A DNA stretch of 37,860 nt from an uncultured Erysipelotrichaceae bacterium (lineage in GTDB: Bacteria; Bacillota_I; Bacilli_A; Erysipelotrichales; Coprobacillaceae), in contig CAMTOK010000009.1 in assembly GCA_947074115.1 (NCBI GenBank), positions 1 through 37,860 of the forward strand, given 5' to 3'. The notes under the pieces are model-generated. The model saw nothing but the letters and a program-made list of their open reading frames with translations. It searched no databases and had not been told where the DNA came from. Shown here one piece after another: positions 1 through 7,535 of the stretch (position 1 is the stretch's first letter; every line of letters starts with the position of its first letter). The translations under genes and the position numbers were made by a program.

Positions 1-20
1 TATAAGAAAGGACAAAACAT

Positions 21-974
21 ATGCAAGGAACAAAAATAGTAATCGTTGGTGTTGGAAGTGTTGGATCAACACTGAGTTATACATTAATAAATCAAGATTT
101 ATGTGATGAACTTGTCTTGATTGATAGAAATACAGATAAAGTGAAAGGTGAAGTATTAGATATGAGAGACTCTGTCTATTATCTTAACCGTAATATTGAA
201 ATCAATTGTGGAACATATCAAGATTGTAAAGATGCAAATATTGTTGTGATTACAGCTTCTGCTCCAATGCGACCAGGATTAGAAGATCGAAATGAAATGT
301 TAAAGTCATCTAAAATTTTAATGGAAGATATTATTAATAATATCATGGCAAGTGGATTTAATGGAATTTTACTCATTGTTTCAAATCCAGTAGATTTAAT
401 GACATATCATGCTTGGCGTTTGTCTGGGTTACCCGCTAGACGTGTATTAGGAACTGGGACGACAGTTGATACTGCACGTTTATGTTCTAAAGTTGCTTCT
501 GTTTTCTCTATCGATTCAAGAGATATAAGTGCCCTTGTTTTAGGTGAGCATGGTGACAGTGAGTTTATTCCATGGAGCACTGCTACAATTGGTGGGAAGA
601 CTATTGAAGATGTCTTCATAGATAATAAAGATAGAGTTCCATATGAATCATTTGATGAATTAAGAAATGAAGTCAAAAAAGCAGGATGGGAAATCTTTAA
701 AAGAAAAGGGAATACATCTTATGGAATAGCCTCTTCTACTGCAGCTATAATTAAATCTATTTTATTTAATGAAAATAGAATTTATCCTGTATCTACATAT
801 TTAACAGGACAATACGGTGTAGAAGATGTTTATATAAGTGTCCCTACAGTTATTGATCGAAATGGTGCACGTGAAATTGTAGAAATAAAATTAAAACCTG
901 AAGAAGAAAAACAAATGCATGCTTCAGCTGAATTGATTAAATCGTTACATCATTACTTAAGACATGGTGAGTAG
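21..974 (+). CDS. L-2-hydroxyacid dehydrogenase of the lactate dehydrogenase family
   Basis: This 317-residue cytoplasmic protein is an NAD-dependent LDH/MDH-family enzyme that interconverts a 2-oxoacid and an L-2-hydroxyacid. The Rossmann loop GVGSVG lies at residues 10-15 with the NAD-ribose Asp35. NPVD is at 122-125, Asp150 and Arg153 follow, and GEHGD carries catalytic His177. An AAGG ribosome site sits about 9 bases before the ATG. The mobile substrate loop reads APMRPGLEDR at 81-90, whereas L-lactate dehydrogenases have a Gln-containing NQKPGETR loop. The Gln102-equivalent appears to be Met83, and one residue looks inserted before Arg90. The sequence SGFNGILLIVSNPVD and the loop change resemble L-2-hydroxyisocaproate dehydrogenase as much as classical Ldh, so the family is firm but the substrate is open. 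A terminator follows directly. The promoter lies outside the window. Confidence 0.9.
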   Translation: MQGTKIVIVGVGSVGSTLSYTLINQDLCDELVLIDRNTDKVKGEVLDMRDSVYYLNRNIEINCGTYQDCKDANIVVITASAPMRPGLEDRNEMLKSSKILMEDIINNIMASGFNGILLIVSNPVDLMTYHAWRLSGLPARRVLGTGTTVDTARLCSKVASVFSIDSRDISALVLGEHGDSEFIPWSTATIGGKTIEDVFIDNKDRVPYESFDELRNEVKKAGWEIFKRKGNTSYGIASSTAAIIKSILFNENRIYPVSTYLTGQYGVEDVYISVPTVIDRNGAREIVEIKLKPEEEKQMHASAELIKSLHHYLRHGE

Positions 975-978
975 TATA

Positions 979-1007
979 GGGAATTGTGAAAACAATTTCC
1001 TTTTTTT
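979..1007 (+). terminator. Rho-independent terminator after the dehydrogenase gene
   Basis: A nine-pair stem, GGGAATTGT against ACAATTTCC with one G-U pair, closes a GAAA tetraloop and is followed by seven T. It lies a few bases past the TAG stop. Confidence 0.85.
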
Positions 1008-1027
1008 ATTTATCTAGCAGTTGAGTA

Positions 1028-1056
1028 TTGACAGTGCTAAAAAAGAGGTGTAATAT
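1028..1056 (+). promoter_or_regulatory. SigA-type promoter of htpG
   Basis: TTGACA at 1028-1033 and TAATAT at 1051-1056 are separated by 17 bases, a near-consensus housekeeping promoter. The transcript would start at about 1063, inside the CIRCE-like element. Confidence 0.85.
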
Positions 1057-1060
1057 AGTC

Positions 1061-1087
1061 TTAGCACATTAATATATTGAGTGCTAA
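1061..1087 (+). promoter_or_regulatory. CIRCE-like HrcA operator of htpG
   Basis: The left arm is TTAGCACAT (1061-1069), the spacer is nine bases, and the right arm is GAGTGCTAA (1079-1087). The known CIRCE consensus is TTAGCACTC-N9-GAGTGCTAA, so the right arm is perfect and the left arm matches 7 of 9. It covers the predicted transcription start and ends just before the RBS, the usual place for HrcA repression. A further half-site, AGTGCTAA, lies at 1033-1040 between the -35 and -10 boxes. Confidence 0.85.
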
Positions 1088-1101
1088 TATAGGAGGTAAT
1101 T

Positions 1102-2994
1102 ATGGAAAAGAAACAATTTCAAGCAGAGTCTCAAAGATTATTAGACTTAATGATTAATTCTATTTATACTCATAAAGAAATCTTTTTAAGAGAATTAATA
1201 TCAAATGCAAGTGATGCAAGTGACAAATATTATTATCAAGCATTAACTGATAATTTAGGAGCAGTAACAAGAGAAGATCTTGCTATTCAAATTATTATTA
1301 ATAAAGATCAAAGAATGATTTCAATTATTGATAAAGGAATTGGGATGAATGAAGAGGAATTAGAAAAATTATTAGGAACAATTGCTCATTCAGGTTCATT
1401 AGAATTCAAAAAGAAATTAGATGACAAACAAGATGATGTTGATATTATTGGACAATTTGGTGTAGGATTCTATTCTGCATTCATGGTCGCAAATAAAGTT
1501 GAAGTTATCTCTAAAAAATATAATGATGATCAAGCGTATATGTGGGAATCTGATACAACTGATGGATATACTATTCGTCCAGTCGATTACAATCAAAGAG
1601 GAACATGTATCAATTTATTCTTAAAAGAAAACACAGAAGATGAAAACTATGATCAATATCTTGATCAATATGAAATTGAAAGATTAATTAAAAAGTATTC
1701 TGATTATGTTCATTATCCAATTCAAATGAATATGACAATTTCTAAACAAAAAGAAGACAGTGAAGACTATGAAGATGTTATTGAATTAAAAACATTAAAT
1801 TCAATGATTCCATTATGGAAACGTCCAAAGAAAGATATTACTGAAGAAGATTACAATGAATTCTATAAAGATAAATTCAATGAATATAACAATCCATTAA
1901 CAGTTATGCATAATTCAGTAGAAGGTAATGTTTCATATGATTCATTATTATTTATACCTTCACAAGCACCAATGAATTACTATTCAAATGATTACGAAAA
2001 AGGACTTCAATTATATTGCCGTGGTGTCTTTATTATGGATAAAGCAAGTGAACTTGTACCTGAACATTTTAGATTTGTTAAAGGTTTAGTTGACTCTCAA
2101 GATTTATCATTAAACATTTCTAGAGAAATGTTACAACACGATCGTCAATTAAAAATTATTGGTGATAAAATTGAAAAGAGAATTCAAACTGAATTATCAA
2201 AAATGTTAAAAAATGATAGAGAAAAATATGAAGACTTCTTTAAACAATTTGGATTACAATTAAAATTCGGTATTTATAACAGTTTTGGAATGTTAAAAGA
2301 TAAATTACAAGATTTATTACTTTTCTATAGTGCATCACAACAAAAAATGATTACTTTAGAAGAATATGTTGAGTCAATGAAAGAAGATCAAAAAGATATC
2401 TTCTTTGTTAGTGGTGAAAGTATTGAAAAAATTGATTTCATGCCAACTGTTGAAAGATTAAAAGACAAAGGATTTGATATTCTTTATTTAACTGATAATG
2501 TAGATGAATTCACTATTCAAATGTTAAGAGAATATAAAGAGAAAGCATTTAAAAATATCACTCAAGGTGATTTAGATATCGATACAGAAGAAGAAAAAGA
2601 AGAATTAAAGAAAAAAGAAGAAGACAATAAAGATCTTTTAACAGCGTTAAAAGAAGAATTAAAAGAAGATGTACAAGATGTTGTTATTTCTTCAAGATTG
2701 AAATCACATCCAGTATGTTTATCAAGTGGTGAAGGTTTATCATTAGAAATGGAAAAAGTTTTAAACCAAATGCCAGATGCTCAAGGTATGAAAGCTGGAC
2801 GAATTTTAGAAATAAATCCAAATCATGAAATCTTTAATGCATTACAAACATTATATGAAAAAGATTCATCTCAATTAAAAGACTATGCATCTATTCTTTA
2901 TGATCAAGCTTTATTAATTGAAGGATTAAGTATTAAAGACCCAGTTGGTTTTTCAAATAAGATTTGTAACCTAATGGTGAATATTAATAAATAG
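1102..2994 (+). CDS. htpG: Molecular chaperone HtpG (Hsp90 family)
   Basis: This 630-residue cytoplasmic ATP-dependent chaperone has the usual bacterial HtpG length. The N-terminal GHKL ATPase shows FLRELISNASDASDK (28-42) with Glu31 and Asn35, DKGIGM at 77-82, and GQFGVGFYSAF near 117-127. The middle domain carries LNISREMLQHD, which includes the conserved catalytic Arg loop. An acidic and lysine-rich charged stretch near residues 490-520 precedes the C-terminal dimerisation domain. AGGAGG lies five bases before the ATG. The gene is monocistronic or nearly so, with its own strong promoter and a CIRCE-like operator, so HrcA control is predicted. The identification is secure. Confidence 0.98.
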   Translation: MEKKQFQAESQRLLDLMINSIYTHKEIFLRELISNASDASDKYYYQALTDNLGAVTREDLAIQIIINKDQRMISIIDKGIGMNEEELEKLLGTIAHSGSLEFKKKLDDKQDDVDIIGQFGVGFYSAFMVANKVEVISKKYNDDQAYMWESDTTDGYTIRPVDYNQRGTCINLFLKENTEDENYDQYLDQYEIERLIKKYSDYVHYPIQMNMTISKQKEDSEDYEDVIELKTLNSMIPLWKRPKKDITEEDYNEFYKDKFNEYNNPLTVMHNSVEGNVSYDSLLFIPSQAPMNYYSNDYEKGLQLYCRGVFIMDKASELVPEHFRFVKGLVDSQDLSLNISREMLQHDRQLKIIGDKIEKRIQTELSKMLKNDREKYEDFFKQFGLQLKFGIYNSFGMLKDKLQDLLLFYSASQQKMITLEEYVESMKEDQKDIFFVSGESIEKIDFMPTVERLKDKGFDILYLTDNVDEFTIQMLREYKEKAFKNITQGDLDIDTEEEKEELKKKEEDNKDLLTALKEELKEDVQDVVISSRLKSHPVCLSSGEGLSLEMEKVLNQMPDAQGMKAGRILEINPNHEIFNALQTLYEKDSSQLKDYASILYDQALLIEGLSIKDPVGFSNKICNLMVNINK

Positions 2995-3014
2995 TGTACG
3001 AAAGTACACTTTTT
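2993..3014 (+). terminator. Short hairpin terminator at the htpG stop codon
   Basis: AGTGTAC pairs with GTACACT across a GAAA loop, followed by TTTT. The stem overlaps the htpG stop. The T-tract is short, so readthrough into the next gene is likely. Confidence 0.6.
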
Positions 3015-3032
3015 GTCTATGAGGAGAAAAAT

Positions 3033-3566
3033 ATGGAACTTAAAAATGCTATGACAGAAAGAAGAAGTATTAGAAAATTTAAAGAAGAAAAGGTGAAAAG
3101 AGAAGATATTGAGGCTATGATTGATGCTGCGATACTCGCACCATCATGGAAAAATTCACAAGTCAGTCGTTATCATGTCGTTATGAGTGATGAAGCTTTG
3201 TTAAAAGTAAAATCATTTTTACCTGAATTTAATGCAAATAACGTTGCTGATGCTCCGGTATTACTTGTATGCACTATTATTAAAGATCGTTCTGGTTTTA
3301 ATCGTGATGCATCACCAGCAAATGAACTTGGAAATGGTTGGGGAATGTATGACAACGGGTTACAACATATGAACTTAACATTAAAAGCAACTGAATTAGG
3401 TTTATCAACCCTTATTTTAGGTTTACGTGATCATATTCAAATAGCGGATTATTTAAAACTAGGTGATGAAGAAATGATAACAAGTATTATCGCTGTTGGA
3501 TATGCTGATATTCATCCAGATATGCCAAAGAGAAAAGCAGTAGAAGATATTACTAAATTTTATTAA
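3033..3566 (+). CDS. Nitroreductase family FMN-dependent oxidoreductase
   Basis: This 177-residue protein belongs to the FMN-binding nitroreductase family, which moves electrons from NAD(P)H to nitro compounds, quinones or flavins. The family start is clear: ERRSIRKFKEEKV near residue 9 carries the FMN-contacting Arg-Arg-Ser, and ILAPSWKNSQVSRY follows. The C-terminal part has LGLSTLILGLRD and the terminal GY-P-KRK region. The reading frame is open from 2994, but GAGGAG (3021-3026) sits just before the ATG at 3033, which gives the normal N-terminus. It lies 38 bases after htpG behind a weak hairpin, so some cotranscription is possible. The physiological substrate cannot be told from sequence. 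Confidence 0.88.
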   Translation: MELKNAMTERRSIRKFKEEKVKREDIEAMIDAAILAPSWKNSQVSRYHVVMSDEALLKVKSFLPEFNANNVADAPVLLVCTIIKDRSGFNRDASPANELGNGWGMYDNGLQHMNLTLKATELGLSTLILGLRDHIQIADYLKLGDEEMITSIIAVGYADIHPDMPKRKAVEDITKFY

Positions 3567-3591
3567 TTCATAAATGTATGCCTGTGATTTA

Positions 3592-3620
3592 TTGACCTTT
3601 TTCATAACTAGGTATACAAT
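3592..3620 (+). promoter_or_regulatory. Promoter of the PfkB-family kinase gene
   Basis: TTGACC (3592-3597), 17 bases, then TACAAT (3615-3620), with an ATG 30 bases on. Confidence 0.65.
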
Positions 3621-3650
3621 TGAACTATCATAAAGACATGGGGGAAATAT

Positions 3651-4556
3651 ATGATTTATACATTAACATTAAATCCAGCATTAGATTATGTCATTCAGGT
3701 TCCTGAATTTGTTGAAGGAAAAGTAAACAGAATGACTCAAGAAGCAATATGTATAGGTGGTAAAGGAATAAATGTCTCTTTATTATTAGATTCATTAAGT
3801 ATGAAATCAACATGCTTAGGGTTTATTGGGGGATTTACAGGTCAAGAAATCAAGAGACAATTAGAAGTAAAAGAACATGTGAAAACAAAATTTATTGAAG
3901 TCAAAGATGGTTTAACAAGAATCAATGTTAAAATGACAAGTCATTTAGAAAGTGAAATGAATGGTATTGGACCACATATTCTTAGTAGTGATGTTGATGC
4001 ATTACTCAACCAATTGTCAAAAGTAAAAAAAGGAGACGTTCTTATACTTTCAGGAAGTGTTCCTTCAATGTTGCCACAGTCAATATATAAAGATATTATG
4101 GCAACACTTGATGGTGTTGATGTCGTTGTTGATACAACAGGTGACGCATTAAAAGAAGTATTAGAATTCCATCCGTTTTTAATTAAACCAAATCATCATG
4201 AACTTGCAGAGTTTTTTGATGTTAATTTATCTACAACAGATGATATTGTCTTTTATGCTCAAGAATTACAAAAACTAGGTGCAAGAAATGTATTGATTTC
4301 TATGGCAAAGGAAGGTTCAATTTTAGTGAGTGAAGAGGGTCAAGTCTACTTTCAATCCGTTTGCCAAGGAACGGTTGTTAATTCAGTAGGTGCTGGAGAC
4401 AGTATGGTTGCTGGATTTGTTGCTGGGTATTTAAAGGGATATGATTACGAACAAACACTCAAACTTGCGACTGCGACAGGTGGTGCAACAGCATTTAGCG
4501 AAGGAATAGCAGATTACAATACAATCATGTCATGCCTTAAAAACATCACAAAATAA
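3651..4556 (+). CDS. 1-phosphofructokinase family hexose-phosphate kinase (PfkB/ribokinase fold)
   Basis: This 301-residue cytoplasmic sugar-phosphate kinase is similar in length to FruK and LacC. It starts with MIYTLTLNPALDY, the hallmark of the FruK/LacC/PfkB branch. GGKGIN is at 36-41, and the anion-hole motif GAGDS at 247-251 supplies the catalytic base Asp250. The likely reaction is ATP-dependent phosphorylation of fructose 1-phosphate, but tagatose 6-phosphate kinase has the same signatures. It stands alone, with no fruR regulator or fructose PTS gene beside it, so the neighbours do not settle the substrate. It has its own promoter, a GGGGGAA ribosome site and a terminator. Confidence 0.9.
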   Translation: MIYTLTLNPALDYVIQVPEFVEGKVNRMTQEAICIGGKGINVSLLLDSLSMKSTCLGFIGGFTGQEIKRQLEVKEHVKTKFIEVKDGLTRINVKMTSHLESEMNGIGPHILSSDVDALLNQLSKVKKGDVLILSGSVPSMLPQSIYKDIMATLDGVDVVVDTTGDALKEVLEFHPFLIKPNHHELAEFFDVNLSTTDDIVFYAQELQKLGARNVLISMAKEGSILVSEEGQVYFQSVCQGTVVNSVGAGDSMVAGFVAGYLKGYDYEQTLKLATATGGATAFSEGIADYNTIMSCLKNITK

Positions 4557-4569
4557 TCATAATATAAAG

Positions 4570-4597
4570 AAAATGCCTTTAAATAGGGCATTTTTTT
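4570..4597 (+). terminator. Rho-independent terminator after the kinase gene
   Basis: AAAATGCC (4570-4577) pairs with GGCATTTT (4587-4594) and runs into a T-tract to 4597. Confidence 0.85.
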
Positions 4598-4649
4598 CAT
4601 ATATTATTAAATAATAGTATCATTTTTATATATGAAATCCCATTAATTG

Positions 4650-4658
4650 TGATATAAT
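4650..4658 (+). promoter_or_regulatory. Extended -10 promoter of the alpha-CTD/sigma4 gene
   Basis: TGATATAAT is a TGn extended -10 with a perfect TATAAT at 4653-4658. No good -35 lies at the right distance. The GGGG RBS and ATG at 4679 follow within about 20 bases, so the 5' leader is very short. Confidence 0.6.
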
Positions 4659-4678
4659 ATAAAAAAAGGGGTGAGTCT

Positions 4679-7405
4679 ATGTCTTCGTTTTATTATTCTG
4701 ATTCAATAAAGACACTCAACTTATCAAGGCGTTCACTAAACGCTCTTGAACGGACAGGAGTCAATACGATTCAAGATCTGTTATCATTATCTATGAGGGA
4801 CTTGTTAAAGATAAGAAATGTTGGGGAAAAAAGTCGTAACGAGATTATTAATACTATTGAATCATTTCAACAAGAGAATAATTTATTTAAGAAAGATACT
4901 GAAGTGGTTGTACCTTCAGTTAAAACATTTATAGGGGAAGATGGAAAAAAATATTACGATATTTCTATAGATGAAATGGCATTAAATATGAGAACATACA
5001 ATTGTTTAAAGAATGCTCAATTATGTTATTATTCAGAACTAAAAGAAAAAACTGCAGAAGAACTATCACAAATCAGAAGTATGGGGAAAAAGTGTTTAGA
5101 TGAAATAGATCATATCTTAACACATATTGAACTTCGTCAAGTGATGCACGGAGATAATGTGGAACTTGATCATGCTGAAGCTATCTGTTCATTATTATTT
5201 AGTGTTCTTAACGATATTTTAAATTTAGATCCAAATCAATTCTTTGAGAAAGTTTTACCTTTGTGCTTAGAAGTTTCATCTGATTTATCAGAAGAAGAAA
5301 CAATACTCAGCCAAGACCTTCTTAACTGCTGCTATCAAAACGAATATATACAAGAATTGTTTGGGAGTTATGTTTTAAAGATGATTCAAGAACATATTTA
5401 TGGTTTGTCATTAGAAAATATTTTTGAATATGTTCCATTAGAATTTAGAAACCAAAATTTCATTAAAATTGTTGTTAATCGTTTATTGCATAAAAAGTTA
5501 ATTCATAAAGATGAGCTTAGGTATTATGCTCTTTTCCCATCTTATAAAGATGAATTACAAAATTACTTAACACCTAGGGAGTATCTTATTCTCAATCGTA
5601 GAATTCATGGTGAAACGCTGGAAGGTGTTGGCCAACGCTATGAACTGACTCGTGAAAGAATACGTCAAATTGAACAGAGAGCGATTAAACGCTTAAATGA
5701 TACTAAGGTATGTTATAAAGAAGATATTTATCGAGATATTTATTTACGTTATCACATTACTTATACAGACTTTATGATTGCGATGAGCGATTCAAATGTA
5801 TATAATTACTTATCACTTCGTTACAGTCAAATACGTTCAAAATTAGCCGATTTAAAGCCAATAGGAGATATTGTTGAGGATGATGACATCCCGATGTCTA
5901 TTCGTAAGAAATTTGAAAGAGCTATTTATAAAGATTATGTCTTGTTAGATAAGGAGTACATTCCTTGTACGAGAAATGATTTAACTGAATACGTATTAAA
6001 ACATTACTCATTTGATGGCGTCACATTTGATGAATTTAAAAATCTCTACGCACAAGTTTTATCGTTTATTCATAGAGAAAATGATCCTTCATTAAATGTT
6101 ATAGATCGAGGCTATTTAAATAAATTGGCACTAAGTCATCATACACTGTGGAGATATGGTAAGAAATTTAGATATTATAATATTGCTTCATATGATTATA
6201 CAGAACTCTTAACGACTTTAAACCTTCATCAATATGATTGTGTTGAATACTCAACTTTGAAGTTCTTTAGACTCTATCCTGAATTGATGTTGTTCTATGA
6301 CATTAGGGATGAATACGAATTGCATAATCTATTAAAGAAAGTGTGCCTTGAAGAAGATTATCCTCATGTCACATTTAGAAGGATGCCTAATATTGAGTTT
6401 GGTCAGGCCAATCGTCATGAGCAAGTCTTTCATCTTTTAAAGATTCTAGCACCAATAACAAAGAATGATTTTTCATGTGAATATGAAAATGAATATGGTG
6501 TGAGTTCATGTACAGTCTTATCAAATTATATGGGAGACTTTAATCACTACTTAAATAATGGTTATTATGAAATTGATTCTCAACCAATTTCAGTAGATAT
6601 TAAAGAACAATTACGTATGAGATTAACAGGAGATTTTTATCTGCTTTCATCTATACAAGAAATATATAATGATTTAGATTCTGCGCCTCATCAAGATTTA
6701 AATTCAATAGTCTTAAGAGAATTAGGATATAAAGTTTATTCTAAATATATTATTAAGGATAACTATTCAACAGCGAGTGAATATTTTAATGCTGTATTAA
6801 TACAAGGAGATCACTTTGATTTAAAAGACTTTCCAACAGGAATGAAAGAAGTGGTTGCATTTATTAATCAATTGTATTATTTAAAATCACAATACCAAAT
6901 TGTTGAATATCTTCCAGAGAAATATATAAATATGAGGACGTTAGAACGTTATGGAATTACCATGGAAAGTATTAAAGACTTTCACTATGATGTTTACAAC
7001 ATGATTAAAGATGGTGAATATTTCACTTATCATTCGTTAAAAAAACAAGGGTATCACTCACCTTTAGAACATGAACAATTTGAAGATTGGTTCTATACAT
7101 CGCTCCTTATAGAACGTCGAGATTATTTCTCTCACCTAAAGATAGGTAAAAATAAGATTATCTATCATGGAAAGAAGAAGTTTTCCTTAGCAGATTTTGT
7201 TCACTATATTGTACAATCTCATCAAGATCAGGCGATTGCTTTAGATGATTTAATTTTAGTATTAAGAAATGATTATGGTTTACACATTAATATGTGGAAA
7301 CTAAAAGAATCACTAAAAAACAGTTCTATGTTTATTGACGCTGTTCATCAATATGTTTATGACAGCTATGATTCATATGCAAAACAAAAATCAAAAAGTT
7401 TATAA
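4679..7405 (+). CDS. Large protein with two RNAP alpha-CTD-like domains and a sigma region 4-like HTH
   Basis: This 908-residue soluble protein has no signal peptide or membrane segment. Residues 9-63 resemble the RNA polymerase alpha C-terminal domain, with RSLNAL at 18-23 and NVGEKS at 47-52 matching the DNA-binding RSxNCL and NLGKKS segments. Residues 95-152 repeat it, with RTYNCLK at 105-111 and SMGKK at 134-138. Residues 297-345 match sigma-70 region 4, with LTPREYLILNRR and then TRERIRQIEQ (324-333), whose Arg325, Glu326, Arg329 and Gln330 align with the -35-reading residues of sigma-70. I see no sigma region 2, so it cannot be a complete sigma factor. About 560 further residues are rich in Tyr, Asp and Leu, seem mainly helical, and match nothing I recognise. 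It is monocistronic, with its own promoter and terminator. A DNA-binding transcription regulator is inferred; the function is unknown. Confidence 0.85.
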   Translation: MSSFYYSDSIKTLNLSRRSLNALERTGVNTIQDLLSLSMRDLLKIRNVGEKSRNEIINTIESFQQENNLFKKDTEVVVPSVKTFIGEDGKKYYDISIDEMALNMRTYNCLKNAQLCYYSELKEKTAEELSQIRSMGKKCLDEIDHILTHIELRQVMHGDNVELDHAEAICSLLFSVLNDILNLDPNQFFEKVLPLCLEVSSDLSEEETILSQDLLNCCYQNEYIQELFGSYVLKMIQEHIYGLSLENIFEYVPLEFRNQNFIKIVVNRLLHKKLIHKDELRYYALFPSYKDELQNYLTPREYLILNRRIHGETLEGVGQRYELTRERIRQIEQRAIKRLNDTKVCYKEDIYRDIYLRYHITYTDFMIAMSDSNVYNYLSLRYSQIRSKLADLKPIGDIVEDDDIPMSIRKKFERAIYKDYVLLDKEYIPCTRNDLTEYVLKHYSFDGVTFDEFKNLYAQVLSFIHRENDPSLNVIDRGYLNKLALSHHTLWRYGKKFRYYNIASYDYTELLTTLNLHQYDCVEYSTLKFFRLYPELMLFYDIRDEYELHNLLKKVCLEEDYPHVTFRRMPNIEFGQANRHEQVFHLLKILAPITKNDFSCEYENEYGVSSCTVLSNYMGDFNHYLNNGYYEIDSQPISVDIKEQLRMRLTGDFYLLSSIQEIYNDLDSAPHQDLNSIVLRELGYKVYSKYIIKDNYSTASEYFNAVLIQGDHFDLKDFPTGMKEVVAFINQLYYLKSQYQIVEYLPEKYINMRTLERYGITMESIKDFHYDVYNMIKDGEYFTYHSLKKQGYHSPLEHEQFEDWFYTSLLIERRDYFSHLKIGKNKIIYHGKKKFSLADFVHYIVQSHQDQAIALDDLILVLRNDYGLHINMWKLKESLKNSSMFIDAVHQYVYDSYDSYAKQKSKSL

Positions 7406-7413
7406 AGCAGTTC

Positions 7414-7457
7414 AGTGGGATAGAGTCGATGTCTTGATGATTCAATCCTACTTTTTT
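7414..7457 (+). terminator. Rho-independent terminator after the alpha-CTD/sigma4 gene
   Basis: An imperfect 14-pair stem (7414-7427 with 7439-7452, two G-U pairs, one mismatch) is followed by six T. Confidence 0.7.
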
Positions 7458-7501
7458 ATTTGTCTAAATAGACGATTCTTATAGAATTGATTTAGAATAA
7501 T

Positions 7502-7535
7502 AAAAACAAGCACTGCTTAAAGTGCTTGTTTGTTT
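7502..7535. terminator. Bidirectional terminator between convergent genes
   Basis: AACAAGCACT (7505-7514) pairs perfectly with AGTGCTTGTT (7521-7530). Read on the minus strand it ends in a five-T tract. On the plus strand the tail TTTGTTTA is weaker. It lies directly past the stop of the minus-strand membrane protein gene. Confidence 0.85.

Noticed and set aside
407-676. Open frame on the minus strand inside the dehydrogenase gene
   Set aside because: It lies wholly antisense to a well-supported gene, has no ribosome site and no family pattern. The same applies to antisense frames at 3173-3355, 8998-9243, 17008-17289, 18454-18669, 24689-24889, 28484-28720, 29035-29223 and 35249-35497.
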